This document shows, piece after piece, positions 22,101 to 31,955 of a stretch of 64,000 nt of DNA; the first letter of the stretch is position 1; each line of letters begins with the position of its first letter. Under the pieces are notes generated by a model. It saw nothing but the letters and a program-made list of their open reading frames with translations. It searched no databases and was not told the origin of the DNA. The stretch spans positions 106,406,480 through 106,470,479 of the forward strand of contig NC_064825.1 in NCBI RefSeq assembly GCF_024166365.1, in the 5' to 3' direction. Position numbers and translations under genes: made by a program. This DNA is from Elephas maximus indicus. Its lineage: Eukaryota > Chordata > Mammalia > Proboscidea > Elephantidae.

Positions 22101-22684
22101 AGTATATAGCCAAAAAAGGACAAATACAATAGCATGAATTTAAGAAAGATGTTTGAACGAAACATAAACTGTCACGTATTTTTTGAATTCAGCCATGGTG
22201 AATCTTTCCCCAAAAAACAATTTGATAAATTATTTTCAGCAAAATCCAAAAATTACTAATGGAACTGGAGAATATTCAGAAGGTAGCTTGTTAGATGTAA
22301 CAATACAGGCAGGTGCTGGTTTATAAAACCAGCTCCAATCAGCACATTCTAGAAATTAAATTACTTTGAAAATTAAATTACATTAACTTATTTTTTCTTT
22401 TTTAATGTTTGCCCCAATCTTGTAAGATAACATTAATATCCTCTTTCTACAGGTGAGAAGATTATGGCAAATAATTGTACACGATAACTGAAAGAGCTAG
22501 AAATCTGGTATTATATTCTAATTCTCTGCCCATTGATATATTATCCCAAGTATTAAGATGTGAGAAAGAAATTTATTTGAATAAATAACTGGTTTTAAAA
22601 AGTAAAGCAGTTAACTCAATTATTTTGGTAATAACTAATTTTAACCAGTGAGGAAACGTCTTTATCTTCTATTTAATTCTGCAG
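19106..22684 (+). other. Predicted OR5T 5' UTR intron (about 3.6 kb), no other gene
   Basis: AT-rich DNA with no ORF of note, colinear with 47346-51028. It ends at a pyrimidine-rich acceptor, CTTCTATTTAATTCTGCAG, with AG at 22683-22684; the paralog has CTTCCATTTGATTCTGCAG at 51027-51028. No transposon insertion is recognised in this copy. Confidence 0.5.
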
Positions 22685-22890
22685 AGAGAGTGGCAGAGAG
22701 TGGTAGTGACCCTTTATTCAGTATCTGGTCATTGTTTCATGAGTTGCTGCTGGGAAATCATGAATTTCCAAAAAATCAATATGAGGGCATAGTTAGCATT
22801 CCTTTCAGTCACAATATTATGCATCCAAGCCATAAAAATAAAATTTTTGATTTCATGTTTATTTTCAAGTTTGTTCCATGAAGTGTCAAC
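22685..22890 (+). promoter_or_regulatory. Predicted OR5T 5' UTR part of the coding exon
   Basis: 206 bp separate the predicted acceptor from the ATG. In frame with the CDS, the last part reads IPFSHNIMHPSHKNKIFDFM then FIFKFVP, stop, SVN, MKND. This resembles the long N-terminus annotated for human OR5T2 (from memory), but here a stop separates it from the receptor. Confidence 0.45.
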
Positions 22891-23907
22891 ATGAAAAACG
22901 ACACAGAAGTCACCACATTTACATTGAAGGGCTTCACAGACAATCTTGAAGGGCAGGTAGTCTTATTTTTTCTATTTCTAGCAATCTATCTTCTTACTCT
23001 GATTGGAAATTTAGGACTGGTTGTATTGGTCATTGAGGATTCCCGGCTCCACATCCCCATGTACTATTTTCTCAGTGTGTTATCATTCTTGGATGCCTGC
23101 TATTCATCATCTGTTACTCCAAATATGTTAGTAGATTTTATGTCAAAGAATAAATCCATTTCATTCCCTGGATGTGCAACACAAATGTTTCTTGATTTTA
23201 CTTTTGGCACCACAGAATGCTTTCTCTTAGCAGCAATGGCATATGATCACTATGTAGCAATCTATAACCCACTTCTCTATTCAGTTAACATGTCACCCAG
23301 AGTCTATGTGCCACTCATCACTGCTTCTTATGTTGGTGGTATTGCACATGCTACTTTACACACAGTAGCAACATTTAGCCTCTCCTTCTGTGCATCTAAT
23401 GAAATCAGACATGTCTTTTGTGATATCCCTCCACTCCTTGCTATCTCCTGTTCTGACACTCACATCAACCAGCTTCTACTCTTCTACGCTGTAGGTTCTA
23501 TTGAGGTATTCACCATCCTGATTGTCCTGATCTCTTATGGTTTAATTTTGTTGGCCATTCTGAAGATGCATTCTGCTGAAGGAAGGCGGAAAGTGTTTTC
23601 CACCTGTGGCTCTCACCTAACTGGAGTGTCAATTTACCATGGAACAATCCTCTTCATGTATATGAGACCAAGTTCCAGATATGATTTGGACCATGACATG
23701 ATACTGTCTGTATTCTACACCATTGTGATTCCCATGCTGAATCCCATCATCTACAGTTTGAGGAACAAAGATGTAAAAGAAGCAATAAAAATAGTGCTTG
23801 GGAAAAATTGGTTTATCAATAAAGTATATTTTTCGCATGAAAAATATATTAAAAAAAGTCAAGATTCATGGCCTGTGTCTCAATATGAAGAAGATACGAA
23901 AAAATGA
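22891..23907 (+). CDS. OR5T: Olfactory receptor, OR5T-like, intact, with C-terminal extension
   Basis: A 338-residue seven-transmembrane odorant receptor (class A GPCR) of the olfactory sensory neuron surface, coupling to Golf. Seen: glycosylation site N3-D-T; TM1 about 24-48 with GN at 39-40; PMYYF 56-60; C95 at the start of TM3 and C177 in loop 2 (the conserved disulfide pair); MAYDHY 116-121; SY at 215-216; FSTCGSHL 236-243; [13 protein letters not shown] 281-293. The usual DRY arginine is His (CAC at residue 120). The ATG is chosen because a TGA lies just upstream in the same frame and the paralog at 51220 starts identically. The paralog's TAG stop is TCG here (23833-23835), adding 24 polar residues. 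Closest family by recall is human OR5T1/2/3. Confidence 0.93.
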   Translation: MKNDTEVTTFTLKGFTDNLEGQVVLFFLFLAIYLLTLIGNLGLVVLVIEDSRLHIPMYYFLSVLSFLDACYSSSVTPNMLVDFMSKNKSISFPGCATQMFLDFTFGTTECFLLAAMAYDHYVAIYNPLLYSVNMSPRVYVPLITASYVGGIAHATLHTVATFSLSFCASNEIRHVFCDIPPLLAISCSDTHINQLLLFYAVGSIEVFTILIVLISYGLILLAILKMHSAEGRRKVFSTCGSHLTGVSIYHGTILFMYMRPSSRYDLDHDMILSVFYTIVIPMLNPIIYSLRNKDVKEAIKIVLGKNWFINKVYFSHEKYIKKSQDSWPVSQYEEDTKK

Positions 23908-23958
23908 AATTTTAGTTTCACTTTATTAGTGTCTTTCAATTCTTCTTGAATATTTTGA

Positions 23959-23964
23959 AATAAA
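23959..23964 (+). promoter_or_regulatory. Polyadenylation signal AATAAA after OR5T
   Basis: AATAAA lies 52 bp after the extended stop, at the same place relative to the gene body as in the other OR5T units. Confidence 0.55.
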
Positions 23965-24129
23965 TAGTCAACCCTTAACCTCTGCTGTTTTAACTCGTAC
24001 AGAAAAACCATGCCATCAATTTGCTTCTTACTTTGTTCAAGCTGATATATGTATGTATGTGTAGGTGTGTATGGGTATATATTTTGAGAATGAATGTGTA
24101 AATGTATAACTAATAACACAAACTATACC

Positions 24130-24335
24130 AGTGAAACACTGTGGATTAGAGTTACCTCTGGTTAAGAAGACACTAGGTGTGTAATCGTAAAAGGTCGGTG
24201 GCTTGAATCCACCCAGATGGCCCTCTGAAGATCTTCTGAAAGATGACAACTACGGAAAACAACATGGAGGGCATTTCTACTTTCACACACATGGGTCCAC
24301 CATTAGTCAGAATTGGCTGGATGGAGACTTGAATT
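24130..24335 (+). mobile_element. AfroSINE, old and diverged
   Basis: GTTACCTCTGGTTAAGAAGA to TTAGTCAGAATTGGCTGGAT. The orthologous insertion is at 35960-36162 in unit c, so it predates the b/c split. Confidence 0.7.
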
Positions 24336-24550
24336 AGATGTTAAAAAAATGTTAGGAAGATGAAAATTAAGAAAGGGAGTAGAAATTTTAGAGAATGAGA
24401 TGAAATTTGTCACGGTTTCTTTGTCAAAGTTAAAATAATATTAAACATTGATTGCAGCACTGGAAATAAAATTCTGATCTTCAATTTCAGCATGAATATT
24501 GCACTCATTCATTCTATCCATCAGTGAGTTAGTTATCAAATATCTTGTGG

Positions 24551-24618
24551 ACATGTCCCTATAGGGTCGTTATGAGTCAGAATCGACTCAACGGTAGTGG
24601 GCTTGGTTTTGGTTTGAG
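24551..24618 (+). mobile_element. AfroSINE 3' fragment, private to this copy
   Basis: ATAGGGTCGTTATGAGTCAG to GGCTTGGTTTTGGTTT interrupts sequence that is continuous in the paralog near 38385 (...TTTTGGATATCTACTCTATCC). It is strongly 5' truncated. Confidence 0.75.
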
Positions 24619-26239
24619 TATGTACTCTATCCTTTGTATTATTTTAGAAGCTTGTAATAAAAAGGTAAAATATTTGGACATACCCTTTCCTCTTGCAAAG
24701 GTTATAGGCTAGAAAATGTCACAGGGAGAGTGAGAAAAAATTGTTATTGATATTTAATTGCAAGATTTATACATTTTTTAAAATAATGTTGTAGGCTGAT
24801 TTGAAAAAAAATACATTTTCCACTCAAATCAGTTGAATAAAAAAGCTAGAAATGATACTAGGTATGATTTGTAATTTAATAATTATAGTAAAACCTTGAT
24901 ATTCAGCCTCTTCACAAACTTCACATTTTCAATTTGGTATATACCATCTGTTTTTTACAGTAAATGCACCAGGGCTTAATCTTGATTCTACAAGGGAGGC
25001 TCTGTGTTAAGCTTTATCCTCAATATTCACACTAAAATGTCCATTGGGACAGAATCTAGTGCTTTCCAACTGTGTGATTTTCTTACTACAAGGTCCAGGG
25101 CACTATCCAGATAATATAAAGGCACATTAAAGGAAAAAAAAAAAAATACCATGGAATCATTGCATGTGTTTGTTATTTGGTACGATCATTTAAGCAAGTC
25201 TCTAGGCTATCTCCACATTTTCACTGCTTCGGTAAAATTTTGAGCGGAGACTTGCCTAATGAGCATTGAATTTGTCTTTCTTTCCCTGGGGAAACCGACT
25301 TTTATCTAGGAATCCTAGTTCTCATGTTCAGAGATTGGGTCCTAGAAACAAACACATTTTAGTGATAAGGTCTTCAGGGAGTTCAAAACTTTGTAAAAAC
25401 TCTCCAGCTTGCTTCGTGGAGTAAACTTAGGAGTGGATCTCAGGAGATCTCTCTGTGCAGGTAAGTTAAAACAAATGCTTTACCTATTACTAGGTCGAGT
25501 TGTGAGAACTAAGTATCTTGAAAGCTCTATCAACTGAAATCAAACTCAGAACTGAAATGATCCTTCTCTGTCCAATTTTCTAAGTGACTGCAATCCTTGC
25601 TCACTGATTTCCAAGTGGCAGTGACAGTTCTGTAATGAATTAAATATCAGTCAAACATATCTACTGATAAATGAGACTAAACGTTGTTAAAGGAGTTATA
25701 AAAGAAAAAATAAAATCAGTGATAAACTTTGATTATCTTAGAGAATGAAGAAGATTTAGCATATTGCTTTTTACATATAATGAATTTGATATTTTTGTGG
25801 AAGCAAGCAGAGAGTCTTAATCCAAGTAGAGTTATGGCTAAAAATATCAGCTGTAATGACTTGTGATGGTGTCCTGTAACATTTGGAACAAAAAAAGATT
25901 GAAACATACTAAACCTGAACTACCAGTGAAATTAATGATACCTTGAGATTTTACAATTGTCTCCTTGCGGATGTCAATGCTGAAAAATTTCTTGAGCATT
26001 TTGAAACCTTAGCCTAGTTATACCCTATCTTTGGCATGTTCTTCTATTTTTAGCTTGGTGTACAAAGAATGGAAGTAATTATGTGCCCTAATTTCTTCCA
26101 TTGTGATAGAAAGCCATGGAGATGCAATGATATGGGGCAGAAAAAGCATAGATTGATTTTATTCACAAACTAAACAAGGGAATATAGTGATATTTGATAA
26201 CACAGCAATAACTTTTTGGACTTAAATATATGTGTACAT
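24619..26239. other. Intergenic, no gene; unique-looking D3 sequence
   Basis: Colinear with 38390-40190. At 25811-25824 AGAGTCTTAATCCAAG is the empty site of the AfroSINE at 39609. No coding potential is seen. Confidence 0.7.
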
Positions 26240-26627
26240 ATGTATACGTATGCACACTCACATACATGTGTGTATGTATATATAAATATTTAAGCATATA
26301 CACATCTATATATCTTACACAATAGCAAGTAGGAATTTTATTTAAATAGTAATGAAATATGGTCTATTAAAACATATTGTTCATATAAATGTAGCTCAAA
26401 TTAAAGACATTATAAGAAGAAATAATTAAATGATAGTACTATGAGTATAAAAATATGGCAGAAAATGTAAAGGCTTTATCTAAATATTGTAAGTTTGGGA
26501 ATCCAAGCTCCAGAACAATATAGAATAATGAATCCTCATTGCAGGGAGTGTATGTTGCCTTAGTATGAAGGGAAATGCTTTCTGCTTTAGAACTGGCAGA
26601 ACTGATGGATGTTTTAGTAGGCAATCT

Positions 26628-26832
26628 ATCACATAAGTGACACAGTGGTTACGTTCTTGGCTGCTAACCGAAAGGTCAGCAGTTTGAACCCACCAACCAC
26701 TCTGCAGGAGAAAGATGTGGCACTCTCCTTCAATAAATATCACAGCCTTGGAAACCATGTGGGACAGTTCTTCTCTGTCCTATATGGTCTATGGGTGGAA
26801 ATCGACTCCCCATCAAGGGTTTTGATTTAATT
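26628..26832 (+). mobile_element. AfroSINE
   Basis: CAGTGGTTACGTTCTTGGCT (A box region), CAGCAGTTTGAACCC (B box), a body with CTGCAGGAGAAAGATGTGGC and the end GGAAATCGACTCCCCATC. Confidence 0.85.
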
Positions 26833-27097
26833 TTTAGCCTATACCAGATAGGAAACTACTTAAGTGTTCCTGAAATTTAAGATTCCATGTTTCTGAAAAA
26901 GAACTATAAAATTACTTAGTCGATAACAGTGAGATTGTGTCCCCTTCCTGATTTTTGCGTTGCCCAGGTGATAACCCTAAGGCTGAAAAGCTTCCCTGGT
27001 GCCCACAGTCAGTCTCTGCCCTGGCGGCCATAAAGAGCTCACACTAAGAAGCAATTTTTGGAGATAACGCAACACGCCTCCAAGTAAGAATTGCTGT

Positions 27098-27168
27098 GGC
27101 GTCAACTCCGATTCGTGGTGACCCTACAGGACAGAGTGGAACTGCCCACAGGTTTCCCAAGGCGTGAG
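27098..27168 (-). mobile_element. AfroSINE 3' fragment
   Basis: CAACTCCGATTCGTGGTGAC to GAACTGCCCACAGGTTTCCC, antisense, broken off where a second, plus-strand SINE starts. Confidence 0.8.
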
Positions 27169-27320
27169 TGGAAACCCTGGTGGCTAGTGGTTAAGGGCTA
27201 AGGCTGCTAACCAAAAGCTCAGCAGTTCGAACCCACCAGGCACTCCTTGGAAACCCTATGGGGCAGTTCTACTCTGTCCTTCAGGGTCACTATGTGCCAG
27301 AATCGACTGGACGGCAATGC
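27169..27320 (+). mobile_element. AfroSINE, well preserved
   Basis: GGAAACCCTGGTGGCTAGTG, then CAGCAGTTCGAACCC (a perfect B-box-like core), ending CCAGAATCGACTGGACGGCA and a T run. It is probably one of the younger SINEs here. Confidence 0.9.
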
Positions 27321-28014
27321 TTTTTTTTTCATTATGTGAGTAGATGTATAAAATATATGTATTCAAAATGATTTAATATCAAAATTATTGGTAGAAAAAC
27401 TAAAATAACTCTTTTCAGACAAGGTGAAGGGGAAAAAAATAGGAGAAAAAGTGGATTGTTCTACAGAAACTTTATTTTTCTGACATGTACTCATTGAAAA
27501 AAGAACAACCCTGCATTTTCCATCAAATGTATTTCAATAGAGGAGGGAATTAACAATAAGGATTTTAAATATATACAAATACTCTCCCTCCTCAAAGCTA
27601 ATTGTGCTAATGCATAGTAGACAATCAGTAACTGAAGTTCTGGTTCTTGATATTCTTGCTCTTGTTAAATTAAGGATATGTTTATAAAATATATTTCAGA
27701 GTGAACAAGACACTGAATTGAATAGCATTATGTACAGTGACCTGACAGGAAATACTTTCATCAAAATGAATGTTTCTCTGAGTTTCCCAGAGTAAACTTG
27801 CCTTGTTATAAAACTTGACATTCTTTATGGTTTCATGGTAGGGGACAAGAGATATGGGATAGTTAGTACAACAAAATCAGATCAGCTTATCAGATATACA
27901 TATTTTCCTTTAAAAAAAAAAAAAACAACCTTGGAAAAGTCATGTGTGCAGAAGAGCATGTTTTGTTTTGTGAAAGTACAGCTGAAAATCAGGTGGCCCA
28001 GTTTTTGCATACAG
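27321..28014. other. Intergenic, no gene seen
   Basis: AT-rich; no repeat or coding signal recognised. It lies in the unit-b-only segment. Confidence 0.55.
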
Positions 28015-28232
28015 CAAAACCAAAAACTGAACCCAGTGCAGTTGAGTCAATCCCGACTCCTAGTGACCCTAAAGGACAGAGTCAGACTACCTCATAGGGT
28101 TTCCAAGGTTATAAATCTTTACAGAAGCAGACTGCACATCTATCTCCCACAGAGCAGCTGTGGCTTTGTGCTGCCAACCTTTCAGTTAGTAGTGGAGCAC
28201 TTAACCACTGTGCCATGAGGACCACTCATTTT
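28015..28232 (-). mobile_element. AfroSINE, long variant
   Basis: Antisense, with ACTGAACCCAGTGCAGTTGA, an extra middle segment (TAAATCTTTACAGAAGCAGA) absent from the short form, and the end TTAACCACTGTGCCATGAGG. Confidence 0.85.
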
Positions 28233-28657
28233 GCATATACAAAATTATAATTTAATTGCTATTTCTTTTTCAACTACAAGACTCTTCAACCAGGTAGAAT
28301 GTGACACTGAAGTTAAAATTTAAGAAAAAAAAAAGAGGAAAAAATATTAACATCATTCAAAAAAAGCTAATAATAATAATAACTACAGGTAACATCTATT
28401 ATGAAATCATTAAGTGCCAAGCTTTGTGCTTACTAACCTATATATTTGCATTATGCCAGTTATTTAGTACTACACAAAATATAAATATTTGAGCAATAGC
28501 ACAGAGCTAGTGTTTGGGGGAATAAAACAACAGTATCAACAAGGGCAAACCAAATTAAAAATAAGTAAATTAATCCTAAGTTTATCCAGTCAATATCCTA
28601 TGCAGAATAAAAGTAATTATTTCAAAACATTTTGCTTAGTTCTAGGCACATAATGAG

Positions 28658-28862
28658 AGGCCCCGGGTGGCACAAAAGTTTAAACTGTTGGATCCTAGCA
28701 GAAGAGATGGCCGCTTAAACCCACCCAAGGGAGACAGGCTGGGTGACTGGCTTCAGAAAGGTCACGGTCTTGATAACCCCGTGAAATACTTCTGATCTGC
28801 ACACGTGTGGTCACCATGAGTCAGAATCTGCTGGATGTCAACTAACGACAGCAACAAGAAGC
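28658..28862 (+). mobile_element. AfroSINE-like element with RTE-type tail
   Basis: CCCCGGGTGGCACAAAAGTT to CACCATGAGTCAGAATCTGC and TGTCAACTAACGACAGCAAC. The tail follows the RTE terminus rather than the GGTTTGGTTTT form. Confidence 0.75.
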
Positions 28863-29420
28863 ACATAATGAACACTACATAAAAGTTAGCATTCTATCCC
28901 ACTCATTTCTCTATAGAAGTAGAGTAAAATGATTGAACTTTAACAAATCGAAACTGTAAGTAATAAAACTTAACTAACAACAACAACAAAACAGCCTTCA
29001 AACAGTTTAAGGAAAAGAAGGATAAACTGGAAAACGAAGGGAAGTCTGCTAAAAAAGTTATAATAGAAAGCAATCTGGAAAACAAATCCAGTGACAGTTC
29101 TGGTGTATTTGGCAGAAGAAAGAAAATGTGATGAAGAAAGAAAATGTGATTAAGAAAGAAGGATGCAGTCTTCCGGCACCTACAGAAGGAACAGTAATGA
29201 GATGCAGGTCTATCTGTGCGTAGCAGAAGCAGAGGGATGTGGTAAAAATTGTTAAGGAAAAAGCCACAGTTCTGGAGGTGTTTCCCACAGAGATACTGAA
29301 ATACATAAAATACCCAAGGAGATGAAGCTGAGTGTTCTGTAGAGGAGGCCTGTGGCGGTTAAGCAGAAAGATAGCTGAAGGTCATTCTGACTCATCAACT
29401 TCAACTCTGCAAAGGCAGTT
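28863..29420. other. Unassigned; possible remnant of a reverse-transcribed host sequence
   Basis: The plus strand at about 28995-29130 can be read as a lysine-rich peptide (KEKKDKLENEGKSAKK, then NLENKSSDSSGVFGRRKK). No family is recognised, and the frame is lost after 29138. An oligo-T run follows at 29420. This could equally be chance in A-rich DNA. Confidence 0.2.
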
Positions 29421-29520
29421 TTTTTTTTTTTTTTTTGTATTGTTTTGTTTTTTATCACTTGAAAAGGGTGGTAAAGAAAATGCATACATTTCATCCAATA
29501 TCACTGGAGAAATATTCATG

Positions 29521-29740
29521 CATACGTATTATTATGTATGATACGTATATCATACATATATCATATATATGCTATATATATTCATATATATATAACTATG
29601 CTCTGTTGTTAGGTGCTATCAATTCCATTCAGAATCATAGCAGCCCTATGTACATTTAAAAAAATATATGTACAACATATATATGTACAACATATATATA
29701 TAATATTCAATATTTACACTTTTTTTTATGTGCAGTATAG
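29521..29740. repeat. AT-rich simple repeats around a short RTE/SINE 3' scrap (29608-29665)
   Basis: TATATA/CATATA tracts flank TGTTGTTAGGTGCTATCAAT, the antisense RTE terminus. A 19-base unit, ATATATGTACAACATATAT, is repeated at 29663-29700. Confidence 0.65.
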
Positions 29741-29902
29741 AAAACCCTGGTGGTGTAGTGGTTAAGAGCTACGACTATTAACCAAAAGTTCAGCAGTTGA
29801 AATTCACCAGGCACTCCTTGGAATCTTATGGGTCAGTTCTACTTTGTCCTATAGTGTCCTATGACTGGGAATCAACCTGACAGCGAAGGGTTTGCTTTTT
29901 TG
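29739..29902 (+). mobile_element. AfroSINE
   Basis: AAAACCCTGGTGGTGTAGTG, CAGCAGTTGAAATTC (a decayed B box) and GGGAATCAACCTGACAGCGA. Confidence 0.85.
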
Positions 29903-29920
29903 TTTTGTGTTGATTTGTAT

Positions 29921-29938
29921 ACTATATATATATATATA

Positions 29939-29972
<34 letters not shown>

Positions 29973-29988
29973 CACACACATAATTCAA
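29921..29988. repeat. (TA)n / poly(A) / (TA)n / (CA)n simple repeat
   Basis: TATATATATA, then about 20 A, then TATATA and CACACACA. It marks the right edge of the unit-b-only segment. Confidence 0.9.
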
Positions 29989-30260
29989 TATTTAAATTAT
30001 ATCCAACAGTGAATAAATAAACTGTTTACAGAAACAACTTGAAGAACCAACCTCTGTTGTTTTCTGATGAGTTTATACCTTTGAAATTTCTAAAAGTGTC
30101 AGAGAGAAACAACTAAAGTCTGAAACTCCTAAGTGTGAACAAAAGTAAACAGATTTTAAATGAAACTTCAAAAGGGAATAATCCTCTAACAGCAAAACTG
30201 ATTTTACCTTTTATTAACCTCTTTCCAATTTCCGTATTTAAAGACAAAACAACACAATAA

Positions 30261-31206
30261 ATGGCCCCAGGGAATCTCACATGGGTGACTGAGTTCATTC
30301 TCACAGGAATCACAGACCTTCCTGAGCTCCAGGTCCCCCTTTTCTTTGTCTTCCTGGTGATCTATGGGCTGACTGTGGTAGGGAACCTGGGCACCATCAT
30401 TCTCACCAGTGTCAACTCTAGACTTCAAACCCCCATGTACTTTTTCCTCCAACACTTAGCTATCATTAACCTTGGCAATTCTACCATCATTGCCCTAAAA
30501 TGTTTGTCAACTTCTTGGTTAAGAAGAAAATCATCTCATACTCCTGTTGTGCAGCTCAACTAGGTGGATTCTTAGTTTTCATGGTGGCTGAGATTTTCAT
30601 ACTGGCCGCAATGGCCTATGACTGCTATGTGGCCATTTGCAACCCCTGCTCTACATGGTGGTGGTATCTCGGCAGATCTGCCTTCTGATAGTATCCCTCA
30701 TATACCTCTACAGTCTGACCACAGCACTGACTGTCTCTTTCAGTGTGTTCCTTGTGTCATACTGTTCTTCCAATGTAATAAACCATTTTTACTGTGATAA
30801 CATCCCTTTGCTAGCATTCTCCTGTTCTGATACCTACATTCCAGAAACAGTAGTGTTTACGCTTTCGGGTACTAATCTGTTTTTCTCCATGATCATTGTT
30901 CTAATATCCTACTTCAACATTGTTCTCGCCATTTTGAGGATACTGTCCACAAAAGGGAGATAAAAAGCATTTTCTACCCATGCTTTTCACATGATGGCGG
31001 TCACTGCGTTTTATGGGAGTCTCCTTTTCATGTGTGTTCAACCAAGGACCAACCACTCATTAGATACTGATAAAATAGCCTCAGGCTTTTACACCCTATT
31101 GATACCAATGCCGAATCCTCTCATTTACAGCCTAAGGAACAAGGATGTGAAGAACGCACTGAAGAGATTCCTTAACAAGCCATGCAAATTGCTCAAACTA
31201 ATGTAA
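30261..31206 (+). pseudogene. OR8J: Olfactory receptor pseudogene, OR8J-like (unit b)
   Basis: It begins [20 protein letters not shown] and ends [15 protein letters not shown] before TAA, full length for an OR (about 315 codons). It would have been an odorant receptor. Seen: GN in TM1, [36 protein letters not shown] in loop 2 and [13 protein letters not shown] after TM7. Defects: loss of one C near 30493 (GCC CTA for GCC CCT A), loss of one C near 30650 (AACCCCTGC), and a TAA at 30961 where the sister copy has CAA. The DRY motif is DCY, as in the sister copy at 40511, so that change came before the duplication. OR8J (human OR8J1/2/3) is the closest family by recall. Confidence 0.93.
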
Positions 31207-31514
31207 ATATATAACTACAACTATCTTCTTTTAAGAGTCTTAATTTTTTCCTGACAAAACTGCTTTTAAGTGAAGAAGCATTTTAAATGGTTGAAAAAAT
31301 AAATATGTATATTAATTTCAACAGGAAATATACTGATGCATTTTTTTCCCAATTCTAATATCAATCTTCCTAGATGGATAAAGTTTTAAATTATACAATG
31401 AAAACAAGCTTGCATATGTGATAAACAACAATTTGAAAATAAATACATATTATAAATAAATAACATTATTATAAATAAATGTAAAAGGTTTGTATCTTAT
31501 GCTCTCTAAATATG
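31207..31514. other. 3' flank of OR8J pseudogene, no feature
   Basis: AT-rich and colinear with 41458-41775. Confidence 0.6.
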
Positions 31515-31735
31515 GCATCTGTCGTTGCTGTTAGGTTCCATCAAGTCGATTCCTACTCATAGTTACATTATGTACAAGAGAAGGAAACACTGCCTGGTCC
31601 TGAGCCATCCTTATGATCATTGTTATGCTCGAGCTCACTGTTGCAGCCACTGTGTCAATCCATCTCCTTAAGGGTCTTCAACCTAGGTGCCAAATTTGTT
31701 TGCTAATGAGAAGAGGCAGCTGAAAACAAAAGGTA
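31515..31735 (-). mobile_element. RTE 3'-end fragment, private to this copy
   Basis: GTTGCTGTTAGGTTCCATCA to GTGTCAATCCATCTCCTTAA is the antisense RTE terminus. The paralog runs straight through at about 41778 (TAAGGTATCTAGGTG), so the insertion is specific to unit b. Confidence 0.8.
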
Positions 31736-31955
31736 TCTAGGTGGTGCAAATTGTTTTTGCTAACCTAAAGTTTGGAGAATCAGACTTCCCCAGCTGTACC
31801 AGGAAAGAAAAGGCCTTGAGATTCTCTTCCTTTAAGATTACAGCCGAGAAAACACTATGGAGAATTTCTACTCTGTTTTTTTTTTTTAACAAACTAGATG
31901 GTCATGAATTGGAATTGACTTGCCGACAGCTAACAACAACAACATAGTCCCTAAC
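31736..31955 (+). mobile_element. AfroSINE-like element with RTE tail, old
   Basis: TAGGTGGTGCAAATTGTTTT to ACTTGCCGACAGCTAACAAC. It is shared with 41780-41990. Confidence 0.75.

Larger units (their letters stand above)
18470..24090. repeat. Segmental duplication block D2, copy b (pairs with about 46720-52400)
   Basis: Promoter, noncoding exon, intron, coding exon and 3' flank of the OR5T-like gene align colinearly with 46720-52400. The D2 coding part is also related to the truncated copy at 34668-35210 and to bases 1-250. Copy d has a private AfroSINE (47947-48103). Confidence 0.9.
26240..29970. other. About 3.7-kb segment present in unit b, absent from unit c
   Basis: The paralog passes from sequence like 26200-26240 to sequence like 29975-30010 within about 40 bp (40165-40210), where both sides are TATATA-rich. 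The extra DNA holds several SINEs and no recognisable gene. The cause is either an insertion here or a deletion in unit c between AT-rich tracts. Confidence 0.65.

Noticed and set aside
22648-22881. 77-codon frame upstream of OR5T treated as a separate gene
   Set aside because: It has no ATG at its start, ends just before the OR5T ATG in the same frame, and is better explained as 5' UTR with a former N-terminal extension.
27169-27320. tRNA-like A and B boxes
   Set aside because: They belong to the 5' part of AfroSINEs (this one and many others); no cloverleaf or CCA-end context supports a true tRNA gene.
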